Of a stretch of DNA of 64,000 bases, positions 30,494 through 38,072 are shown in pieces. The position numbers and the translations under genes are program-made. Origin of the DNA: Bacillota bacterium (GTDB lineage Bacteria; Bacillota; Clostridia; Christensenellales; Aristaeellaceae); the NCBI GenBank assembly GCA_023425025.1, contig JAFADG010000041.1:62001-126000 (forward strand). The letters are read 5' to 3'. Every line of letters starts with the position of its first letter. Within the stretch, counting starts at the first letter, position 1. Below the pieces are notes generated by a model. That model saw only the letters and a list, made by a program, of their open reading frames with translations, did not search any database and was not told the origin of the DNA.

Positions 30494-33400
30494 TCATTGC
30501 TCCGCCGGCATTCTCTGCTGTATGTCCATGATCTGGCCGATGATTTCCCGGCTGGGCAAAAGCGGCGGCATGCTGGGGATGGAAATGTAATAGCCCTGCA
30601 GATAGTCCACGCCGCAGACGATCAGCGTTTCCATCTCTTCCTTTGTCTCCACGCCTTCGGCGATGACCTGGATGCCGCGCTCCCGGCAGACGCCAATGAT
30701 GCCCGTCAGCATTTGCTGGCGTTCTTTGTCGGTGTCGATGTTGCGGATCACCGACATGCCGATTTTCACAAGGTGCGGCGACAGGGAGGACAGCATGGAT
30801 TCGCCCGTATCGCTGCTGTCAAAGGCATCAATCGCCACCATGGCGTCCCAGCGGGAGGCTAGCATCATCTTGTCCCGCAAAAAGCCCTCGCTGGAAGGGT
30901 CGCCGTGCACGATCTCCAGCACGACCCTTTTCAGGTGCGGCCAGAACTGTTTTTCAAAGGCGGCCATATCGCTGGTGTTCATGCTGCAGCTGGGGATCGA
31001 ATGGATGAAAACGCGGCTGTCGGCGGGAATGTTGCCCAGCTTGATGCAGTTGACGTACGCCTGCATGGCGCCAAACCAGGTCAGGCTTTCCACACGGCAC
31101 AATTGCGCGTGGGATCTGGCCAGGCGCAGCACATCCCGCGGGCCGGCAAAATCGTTGCCCCGGGGCCGCATCAGCATTTCGTAGCCGAATACCTGCCCGG
31201 TTTTGACGCTGACGATGGGCTGCATGGCATAATCGATCAAGGCCTGCTCCAAGAGGTTGTTCAGCGCCTCCTGGCTGCCCAGCAGCAGTTCATTGCCGTC
31301 AAACAGCAGACGGTTGAATTCCTGAAGCTCGCCCTTGCGCGTATGCTTGGCCTGGTACATGGCAAAATCGGCGTACCGGACCAGTTCTTCCAGAATGGTG
31401 GCGTCAAAAGGATACCAGGCGACGCCGCAGGACGCGCGAAGCCGGTACGGCATACCGTTGGGAAGGATGATGGTGGTTTTTGTGATCTCCTGGCAAAGCC
31501 GCAAAATCACCTTCATGGCGGATTCCCTGTTTTCATACCCATGGACCAGGGCAAAGAACTCGTCGCCGGAACGTCTTGCCGCGATGACCCGGTCATCCCG
31601 GCCCAGCTGCAGGCACCGGGCAAACGCCTGTATATATTCATCGCCGGTCTTGTGGCCGTAGGTATCGTTGATGTATTTCAGGTTGTCCATATCCCACATG
31701 ACCAGGGCGCTGACCTTGGCGTCTTTGGAATCGAGCAGCACCCTGCCGGCGTTCTCCACAAAGCCTCTGCGGTTGTACAGGCTCGTCAGAACGTCAAAGT
31801 CCCTTTCATAGGCGAGCTTGCGTTTTTCCAGAATTTCCCGGGTAACATCCATCACCGTGCCGAGGATCTGGTCTTCCTCGCGCACCGTATGCACCTGTAC
31901 CCACCATTGGCTTGTCGCGCCCCGGGTGATGTGGTAGATGTCCGTTTCCCCGGGCTCCCGCGCAGCTTCCAGCTGCTCCATTCGTTCATAGAAGGATTTG
32001 ACATCCAGGTAGCCAAAATTGCCTTCGCAGGGCGTCCAGCCCATCAGTTCAAACATGCTCCGGCTGAGAAAAACGGTTGGCGCGCCCTTGGCATGCTCGA
32101 ATACGCCGATGCGCGCGCCAGACATGGCAATGATTTTTTGTATTTTGGATGCCGATTCGGCGACAGCCCCTGACAGTTCCTCAATGGAGCAGGTGAGCTG
32201 ATCGATTTCGGAAATGTGGACCTTTTGCAGTTTGATGGCCTTTTCCGGGTTGCTTGTTTTCAGCTCCGAGGCCAGCAGGATGATGGGCGTTGTAATGAGC
32301 CGGCTGGAGATGACGGCGCTGACCAGGCCCAGCAGCATCGCCATCATCAGCGCCCAGGTAAGCATCCGCGTGACTTGTGCGGCAAACGACAACAGCGTAT
32401 TCTCCGGCACCATGCCCATCAGTACCCACTGCTGATTTTCAAAAGGCGTATTGGCGTTGTACAGGTGCAGATTTTCGATACGGGCCAATATGCTGCTTGT
32501 TTTGTTCTGGTCGGTAAGGCTTATGATGTGGCTGGATTTGCTTTCGCCGCGGTACAGCAGGCTGTCTTTTTCAAAAAGGCGGTAAAAGCTGTTGCCGCTG
32601 ACGATGACAGGGCGGTAACTCTGGCCGCCGTCCTCCGTAATGGCCAGGCAATAGGAGCCGGCCTTGTTATCCCATAGTTCGGCATAGTTCAGCAGGGAGG
32701 TGAGATAGGCTTCGGTGATGTCAATGCCAAGAACGCCGAACACGGCGCCGCCGGAGGAGACAAGGGGAACGGAATAGGTGATGACCTGCCCGTCGCTGCC
32801 GCTTAAGGAAAACTTGGGGCACCAGTACCCGAAGGTGCTGTCGTTGGGCCCCTTTTCACTCAGCGCCGTCTTGTAGGGCTTAAAAAAGAATTGTTCGTTT
32901 TCCTGCTGGCCATCCTCCGAAAAATAAAAGGCTGCGCTCCAATAGCTGTCCAGCGGTATGTTCAAAGACTTGGATATGGAGGAAAGGCCGCGCTCCATCA
33001 GCAGATCAGAACCGGTAAAGGCATAGGTCGTATCGTTGTTGGGATCCAAATCCCTGATGTAAAGCCCCGCCCGCGCTTCCTTGACGGTATGGTTTGGCAC
33101 GCCGACGCCATCCAGTACAAGAAATGCGCCGGTGACACCGTTGCCGCGCAGCAGAGAAATCAAATCCGGCGCCAGCAATTTGACCAGTTGTTCATTCAAT
33201 GACGCGTTTGTATGCATGTCGCGCCATCTGAACCGCAAATCCCGCAGTGCTTTCTCCACGTTTTCTTCAAACCGCTTTTTTGCAACGTCCAGCTTGGACC
33301 AACGCTGCGTCATGGCGGTGGCCAGCGTTTCCGCACGGCTTTTCGTCCGCTGATTCAATAAGCTGTACGCATTGTCCTGCACATGATCGAGAATGCCGCT

Positions 33401-33511
33401 GGCAAGAAAGATAACGGCAAACAAGACCGTTTCCAATATCACCGTTAGGGTCAATTGGAGAAGAAGTCTTCGAAAAAGTGTTTTCGGTCGCTGCTGCCGT
33501 CGCAATTTCAT
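30494..33511 (-). CDS. Sensor GGDEF/EAL protein with extracytoplasmic Cache-like domain
   Basis: A 1005-residue protein: TM1 (about 18-39), a 340-residue extracytoplasmic region with Cache-like text ('YSVPLVSSGGAVFGVLGIDITEAYLTSLL'), TM2 (about 383-404), a linker, a PAS-like domain (about 460-560), GGDEF (about 572-730) and EAL (about 755-985). The cyclase motif is SGDEF (about 648-652), an accepted active variant; I see no RxxD inhibitory site at its usual place. The EAL domain is altered: EML replaces EAL, LEIVH replaces LEITE, and IDAFD replaces the DDFG metal site, so phosphodiesterase activity is doubtful. It would make or sense c-di-GMP in response to an outside ligand. GGAGGG precedes ATG 33511, 13 bp after a binding-protein gene. 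Confidence 0.85.
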   Translation of the reverse strand: MKLRRQQRPKTLFRRLLLQLTLTVILETVLFAVIFLASGILDHVQDNAYSLLNQRTKSRAETLATAMTQRWSKLDVAKKRFEENVEKALRDLRFRWRDMHTNASLNEQLVKLLAPDLISLLRGNGVTGAFLVLDGVGVPNHTVKEARAGLYIRDLDPNNDTTYAFTGSDLLMERGLSSISKSLNIPLDSYWSAAFYFSEDGQQENEQFFFKPYKTALSEKGPNDSTFGYWCPKFSLSGSDGQVITYSVPLVSSGGAVFGVLGIDITEAYLTSLLNYAELWDNKAGSYCLAITEDGGQSYRPVIVSGNSFYRLFEKDSLLYRGESKSSHIISLTDQNKTSSILARIENLHLYNANTPFENQQWVLMGMVPENTLLSFAAQVTRMLTWALMMAMLLGLVSAVISSRLITTPIILLASELKTSNPEKAIKLQKVHISEIDQLTCSIEELSGAVAESASKIQKIIAMSGARIGVFEHAKGAPTVFLSRSMFELMGWTPCEGNFGYLDVKSFYERMEQLEAAREPGETDIYHITRGATSQWWVQVHTVREEDQILGTVMDVTREILEKRKLAYERDFDVLTSLYNRRGFVENAGRVLLDSKDAKVSALVMWDMDNLKYINDTYGHKTGDEYIQAFARCLQLGRDDRVIAARRSGDEFFALVHGYENRESAMKVILRLCQEITKTTIILPNGMPYRLRASCGVAWYPFDATILEELVRYADFAMYQAKHTRKGELQEFNRLLFDGNELLLGSQEALNNLLEQALIDYAMQPIVSVKTGQVFGYEMLMRPRGNDFAGPRDVLRLARSHAQLCRVESLTWFGAMQAYVNCIKLGNIPADSRVFIHSIPSCSMNTSDMAAFEKQFWPHLKRVVLEIVHGDPSSEGFLRDKMMLASRWDAMVAIDAFDSSDTGESMLSSLSPHLVKIGMSVIRNIDTDKERQQMLTGIIGVCRERGIQVIAEGVETKEEMETLIVCGVDYLQGYYISIPSMPPLLPSREIIGQIMDIQQRMPAEQ

Positions 33512-33524
33512 CCGTTCCCTCCAT

Positions 33525-35009
33525 CTACTCGAGCATGTACCGAGGGCGTTCCACATCTTCGCGAACACCCACCGCTAGTTCCAACTGCTTGAGCAAAGAG
33601 GTATACCAGCCGATGAATTGTGCCTTTGTGTTCAAAAGGGCTACGGCCTCTTCTCTGGATATGCCTTCGGCCATTTTTTCCAGAACCAGCAATCTGTCGG
33701 CAGCGGCTTTTTCCTGCAGGCTGGCTTCCAGGATGGAGCGCGCGTCGTTGCCGCCCTGGAAGGGTTTTCCTGCGAACAGGGTATAGCTTTCTGTCATGGT
33801 CTGGCCCGTTAAAAGCACATCACGGACGATGGGATTTTTGATGCTGTCGCCAAGGCTAAACAATATTTCGGCGTTATCCGCCTGCTTCTTAACAGGCAGA
33901 TAGCCGGAGGAAGCGGAAAAGGCGGTGTTTTGCTCAAGGTCCGTAAACCATTTGAGGAAAGTGACGGCGGCTTCCTCCGTTTGGGGGGTGGATTTTACAA
34001 TGGCCATGCCTGCGCCCTGCTGCACCGCGTAAGGCGGGGCGCCTTCGAAATTGGGGGCAGGATATACCTTGCCTGTGATGGGATAGGTGCTGCCATCCTT
34101 AAGCGTTACCTCGGTCGGGTAAAAGGCCGCGCTAGAGGTGGATCCTACGGCGGCAATCAGGTCGCCGGTCTTTACGTCGTCGGAGCGGAAACGGCCAAAG
34201 GATGCAAAATATCCGTTGAGGTAGGGCACATAGTAACAATCCCAAAGGCGGCGCATGGTGACCTGGTCTATTTGCAGCGACGCTTTTCCGTTGCTGACCG
34301 CAAACAGCTCCTTGCCCAATTGAGCGCAGCCCACCAGCATATAATTGGCCATGGCGTCGCGACCAAAGAATGCCTTTCCGTCTTCGGGGGTTTCCGTCTG
34401 ACTGTCGGTCCAGCGGTAGTACGCTTGGGCAAGGCGCGCAATCCCTTCCCAGGTGGAAAGCTCGGATTCTTTTGCGCCGGTCGCCTTCAAAAAGGGCTGC
34501 CAGTCCGTATCGTTGAGGATCAGGACCTCCGTTGCTTTGGCAATGGGAAAGATGTACAGGCTGCCGTTGTCGTCCAAATCGCCTTCATTCAGATAGGTGT
34601 CAAGGTAGGCGGCTTTTTCATCCGCATTCAGGTAGGCGCCGATATCGACCACATTGCCCTTCAGAGAGGCCTGGTAGACCGTATCGGCATAGGCCGCAAA
34701 CACATCCGGCGTATCCAGCGCGCCGACCTTGTGCGAAAGGGAATCAAGCGTCTTCTGGGCCAGCTCATTGATGGACCCCTGATTGACGGCCTCCACCACA
34801 ATGCCCTTTTCTTCGCCGACGGTGGCGTTGAACTGCGCGACAAGCTGGTCAAACAACTGCTTCTGAACGCCGTTGTAATAATGCCAGATGAGCACGGTAA
34901 CGGGGGTGGAGCTTACGACCTGGCTTGCGGGGGAAGAACAGGAAGCAACGGTTAAAGCGGCAAGAACGCAAAGAAGGGAAAGCAGGAAACGCCTTGCACC
35001 GTTTTTCAT
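33525..35009 (-). CDS. Solute-binding lipoprotein, family 1 (sugar-type)
   Basis: A 494-residue binding protein with a lipoprotein signal (MKNGARRFLLSLLCVLAALTVASC, lipobox VASC) and family 1 features: 'VTVLIWHYYNGVQKQLFDQLVAQFN', 'PDVFAAYADTVYQAS', 'YIFPIAKATEVLILNDTDW' and 'GAGMAIVKSTPQTEEAAVTFLKWFTD'. Such proteins deliver sugars to an ABC permease, but no permease is nearby. The next gene, in the same operon, is a GGDEF/EAL sensor with a large outer domain, so this protein may instead present a ligand to that sensor. AAGGAG precedes the ATG. A consensus-like promoter lies upstream. Confidence 0.88.
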   Translation of the reverse strand: MKNGARRFLLSLLCVLAALTVASCSSPASQVVSSTPVTVLIWHYYNGVQKQLFDQLVAQFNATVGEEKGIVVEAVNQGSINELAQKTLDSLSHKVGALDTPDVFAAYADTVYQASLKGNVVDIGAYLNADEKAAYLDTYLNEGDLDDNGSLYIFPIAKATEVLILNDTDWQPFLKATGAKESELSTWEGIARLAQAYYRWTDSQTETPEDGKAFFGRDAMANYMLVGCAQLGKELFAVSNGKASLQIDQVTMRRLWDCYYVPYLNGYFASFGRFRSDDVKTGDLIAAVGSTSSAAFYPTEVTLKDGSTYPITGKVYPAPNFEGAPPYAVQQGAGMAIVKSTPQTEEAAVTFLKWFTDLEQNTAFSASSGYLPVKKQADNAEILFSLGDSIKNPIVRDVLLTGQTMTESYTLFAGKPFQGGNDARSILEASLQEKAAADRLLVLEKMAEGISREEAVALLNTKAQFIGWYTSLLKQLELAVGVREDVERPRYMLE

Positions 35010-35071
35010 AATTTCTCCTTGGTACTGCCATCTTGAAAAATGGCATAATAACCTATTCTATTATATAAATC

Positions 35072-35099
35072 ATTATAACATTTCTTCCAGACATTTCAA
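35072..35099 (-). promoter_or_regulatory. Promoter of the binding-protein/GGDEF operon
   Basis: On the - strand TTGAAA (35099-35094) and consensus TATAAT (35077-35072) are 16 nt apart, 62 bp before the start codon. A small hairpin (gccat...atggc, 35026-35043) lies in the leader. Confidence 0.6.
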
Positions 35100-35107
35100 T
35101 ATGCAAC

Positions 35108-36940
35108 CTACGTCAATTGCACCTTGTATTTTTTCAGCCAATAGTTCACCTGCAGGAAATAGGCAACGGTCTGCGGCCCTGTCATCAGCTGGCCGAACCA
35201 GGGCCAGGGCTGCTGATCGGTCAGCAGCCTTTGCAGGCTTTCCTTTTTGACAAGCCGGTACAAAGGCTCCTCTTCGCTTTCAAGCAGGTCTTTGAGCAGT
35301 TTGGACACGGCGGCGGTGTAGGCCGGATGATGGGTCTTGGGGTAGGGGCTCTTTTTGCGCCAGAGCACTTCCTTTGGCAGCAGTCCATCCATGGCCTTGC
35401 GCAGCAGGCTTTTCTCCACGCCGTCCTCATATTTCATGCTCCAGGGCACGGCGTACAGGTACTCGGCAATGCGGTAGTCGCAGTAGGGGACGCGGACCTC
35501 CAGGCCGCTGTACATGCTCATGCGGTCTTTCCTGTCCAGCAAAACCTGCATAAACCAATCCAGGTTCAGCTTCATCATTTCCTTCATCCGCGCTTCCTCG
35601 GGCGAGGTTCCGGGCAGCTTTGAGGCCCGTGCGCAGGTTTTTTCATACCTGGCCTGCACGAACCGCTCCACCGGGAAACGGTTCGCAAAATCATCCTGCA
35701 AAAAGCTTGCGCGATAGGCGGTGGATTGGGCCCAGGGAAAGCCGTCCCTTGAGCGGATGGCCGGATCGGTATACCAGGGGTAGCCGCCGAAGATTTCATC
35801 GGCGCATTCTCCCGAGAGTGCGACGGTGCCCTGCTTTTTGATCTCCCGGCAGAAAAGCAGCAGCGATGCGTCCACATCCGCCATGCCGGGCAGGTCCCTT
35901 GCGTCCACGGCCTCAAACAGGGCGTCCACCAATTCCGGCGTATCCACCACGATGTCATGGTGCTGGGCGTGCAGCGCCTTGGTCATCAGCCGGATGTATT
36001 CCTCATCGCTGTTGGGCTGGAACTTGCCGGCCTGGAAATACTTCTGGTTGTCCTTGAAGGAAATGGAGAAGGTATGCAGCCTTTGCCCAAGCGTAAAAAA
36101 ATGCTGGTCCGCCAATGCGGAAATGATGCTGGAATCCAGCCCGCCGGAGAGGAAGGTGCAAACAGGCACGTCTGATACCAACTGCCGGTGGATGGCGTCC
36201 GTCACCAACTCCCGGACCTTTTCTATGGTTTGTTCGTACGTATCCTCATGGGGCCGGTCAGCAAGCTGCCAGTACGTATCGATCCGCAGCCGCTCTTTGG
36301 TGAAAAGTCCGCACTGGCCGGCCTTCAGCTCCGAAACATCCGCAAACACGCCGCAGCCGGGCGTGCGCCCGGGCCCCAGCAGCAGTATTTCCGCCAGGCC
36401 GTTGTCATCCAGCTTTGCTTCCACCATCGGGTGGCACAAAAGCGCTTTCAATTCGGAGCCAAACAAAAAGGTGTTGTTGCGGTAGTAGTAGAAAAAGGGC
36501 TTGACGCCAATGCGGTCCCTGGCAAAGAAGAGGGTTTGGGCGTTTTCTTTCCAAATGGCAAAGGCGAATATGCCGTTGAAGCGGTTCACGCATTCTTTGC
36601 CCCAGGCCATGTACGCTTTCAAAAGCACTTCCGTATCCGAGTGGCCCACAAAAGTATAGCCAAGCAGCAGAAGGTCCGCCCGGATTTCTTCGGTATTGTA
36701 CAGCTCGCCGTTGTAGATCAGTATGAATGTTTCGCCGCCCTGGGAAAACTGCATCGGCTGGCAGCCGTTTTCCAGGTCGATGACGGCAAGTCTGGTATGG
36801 ACCAGCCCGGCCGTGCTTGTTACGTACATGCCGGACTGATCGGGTCCCCGCCGGCCCAGCGCCTTTTGCATGGCGGACAGATATTCATGGTCATCCCGGA
36901 CATCCCTGTTAAAGCAAATTTCTCCGGCAATACCGCACAT
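35108..36940 (-). CDS. asnB: Asparagine synthase (glutamine-hydrolysing)
   Basis: A 610-residue enzyme with an N-terminal glutaminase domain whose nucleophile is Cys2 (MCGIAGEI). That requires the start at 36940, not at the GTG 9 bp upstream; GAGGTG sits correctly before it. Further marks are 'RRGPDQSG', 'HTRLAVIDLENGCQPM', 'IYNGELYN', the synthase loop 'TFLSGGLDSSIISAL' (about 265) and 'ALSGECADEIFGGY'. It makes asparagine from aspartate, glutamine and ATP, or amidates another carboxylate in secondary pathways. It is divergent from an unusual lipid-type biosynthetic operon; the 262-bp gap between them holds promoters and repeated GAAGTATA motifs. Confidence 0.92.
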   Translation of the reverse strand: MCGIAGEICFNRDVRDDHEYLSAMQKALGRRGPDQSGMYVTSTAGLVHTRLAVIDLENGCQPMQFSQGGETFILIYNGELYNTEEIRADLLLLGYTFVGHSDTEVLLKAYMAWGKECVNRFNGIFAFAIWKENAQTLFFARDRIGVKPFFYYYRNNTFLFGSELKALLCHPMVEAKLDDNGLAEILLLGPGRTPGCGVFADVSELKAGQCGLFTKERLRIDTYWQLADRPHEDTYEQTIEKVRELVTDAIHRQLVSDVPVCTFLSGGLDSSIISALADQHFFTLGQRLHTFSISFKDNQKYFQAGKFQPNSDEEYIRLMTKALHAQHHDIVVDTPELVDALFEAVDARDLPGMADVDASLLLFCREIKKQGTVALSGECADEIFGGYPWYTDPAIRSRDGFPWAQSTAYRASFLQDDFANRFPVERFVQARYEKTCARASKLPGTSPEEARMKEMMKLNLDWFMQVLLDRKDRMSMYSGLEVRVPYCDYRIAEYLYAVPWSMKYEDGVEKSLLRKAMDGLLPKEVLWRKKSPYPKTHHPAYTAAVSKLLKDLLESEEEPLYRLVKKESLQRLLTDQQPWPWFGQLMTGPQTVAYFLQVNYWLKKYKVQLT

Positions 36941-37128
36941 ATGCTTCACCTCAAAAAAGGGGCGATTCTGCTATTTAGAACGCCCTTGTTCGCTTTTACT
37001 GTATGCCGGGAAAGCGGGGTTGGTGAGCCTGCCCTGCTTCATCTTTTGATACTTTATAAAACATTGATTGCAAATTGTGAAGAAATATACTTCATTTTGT
37101 CTGAATTGCGGCAAGAATTGAATAAAAC

Positions 37129-37157
37129 TTGCATGTGAACAAATTGTGAAGTATAAT
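37129..37157 (+). promoter_or_regulatory. Promoter of the SDR/trifunctional synthase operon
   Basis: TTGCAT (37129-37134) and consensus TATAAT (37152-37157) are 17 nt apart, 45 bp before the dehydrogenase gene. GAAGTATA overlaps the -10 and recurs in inverted orientation near 37082-37090, a possible shared operator with asnB. Confidence 0.6.
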
Positions 37158-37202
37158 TTCCCCGTATGTCTTATGGATTTATAAAGGATTGGAGGGAGCA
37201 GC

Positions 37203-38072
37203 ATAAGAAAAGGCGTTGTTTGGATCACCGGCGCATCCAGCGGCTTGGGCCGTTTTACCGCTCTGGCAGTGGCCAAGGCGGGGTTTGATGTGATTGCCGG
37301 CGCCCGTTCCTTTGCGCCCGAAGGCGCGGCGGACGGGGATGGCATACGCCGTTTGCCCTTGGATGTGACCAGCCAGGAAAGCATCAACAGCTTTGTACAG
37401 TCGGCTTTGCAGATTTTTCCCAGGGTGGACGCTCTTATCAACTGCGCCGGCATCCTTGTGCTGGGGTCTTGCGAGGAAACGTCGGCCGCTGAATTCGAAG
37501 GCGTTATCAAAACGAACCTGCTGGGTACGGCGGCCATGGTCCGCGCGGCAATGCCGGTTATGCGCGGGCAGGGATCGGGCCGGATCGTTAACTTTTCATC
37601 CATTCTGGGCTTGCTGGGCATACCGTTTCAAAGTGCGTACGCAGCCAGCAAGCACGCCATAGAAGGGTTCACCGAATGCCTGGCGATGGAGGCGGCGCCT
37701 TTTGGCATACAGGTCTGCCTGGTGGAGCCCGGCGATCATCGCGGAGGATCTTTAGCATATCGCAAGCACGCAGCTGCCATACATCAAGCATCTCCATATT
37801 ATTCGGACTTTTTAAAAGGCACTGCGGCCATTGCGCATGATGAAGAGAATGGCAGCGATCCCCAAAAGCTTGGAAGCACGGTAGCAAAACTTCTGCAGCG
37901 CCGGAGAATGCCCCTGCGCAAGCGGGTGGCCAAATTTGATCAGCATCTGGCAGTTATTCTTCATTCTTTTATTCCTGCCAGAATGATGCAATTGATTCTT
38001 ACGCAATACTATCTGGGAAAAGGAGAAACGCCGCATGAAAAAAAAGAGGAGCATTATTCTGGAGCACAGTGA
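37203..38072 (+). CDS. Short-chain dehydrogenase/reductase (3-ketosphinganine-reductase-like context), non-ATG start
   Basis: The frame encodes a classical SDR: cofactor loop TGASSGLG, 'NCAGILVLG' (N-A-G), active-site Ser in 'IVNFSSILG', and Tyr/Lys in 'SAYAASKHAI', then 'VEPGDHRG'. The glycine-rich loop lies upstream of the first ATG/GTG/TTG codon in frame (TTG 37245), so translation must start earlier. The only site with a good ribosome-binding sequence (ggattggagggagcagc) is an ATA at 37203, giving 289 residues beginning (M)RKGVVWITGASSG. ATA is a rare initiator, so this may be a weakly translated gene or a mutated ATG. It overlaps the next gene by 38 bp and would reduce the ketone that gene makes. 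Confidence 0.8.
   Translation: MRKGVVWITGASSGLGRFTALAVAKAGFDVIAGARSFAPEGAADGDGIRRLPLDVTSQESINSFVQSALQIFPRVDALINCAGILVLGSCEETSAAEFEGVIKTNLLGTAAMVRAAMPVMRGQGSGRIVNFSSILGLLGIPFQSAYAASKHAIEGFTECLAMEAAPFGIQVCLVEPGDHRGGSLAYRKHAAAIHQASPYYSDFLKGTAAIAHDEENGSDPQKLGSTVAKLLQRRRMPLRKRVAKFDQHLAVILHSFIPARMMQLILTQYYLGKGETPHEKKEEHYSGAQ

Noticed and set aside
30905..32173. Open frame of 422 codons on the + strand
   Set aside because: Antisense to the GGDEF/EAL gene and without start signals.
38035..38072. Possible frameshift between the SDR and the trifunctional gene
   Set aside because: The 38-bp overlap is in different frames, with a good ribosome-binding site for the second gene and complete proteins on both sides, so it is a normal overlap.
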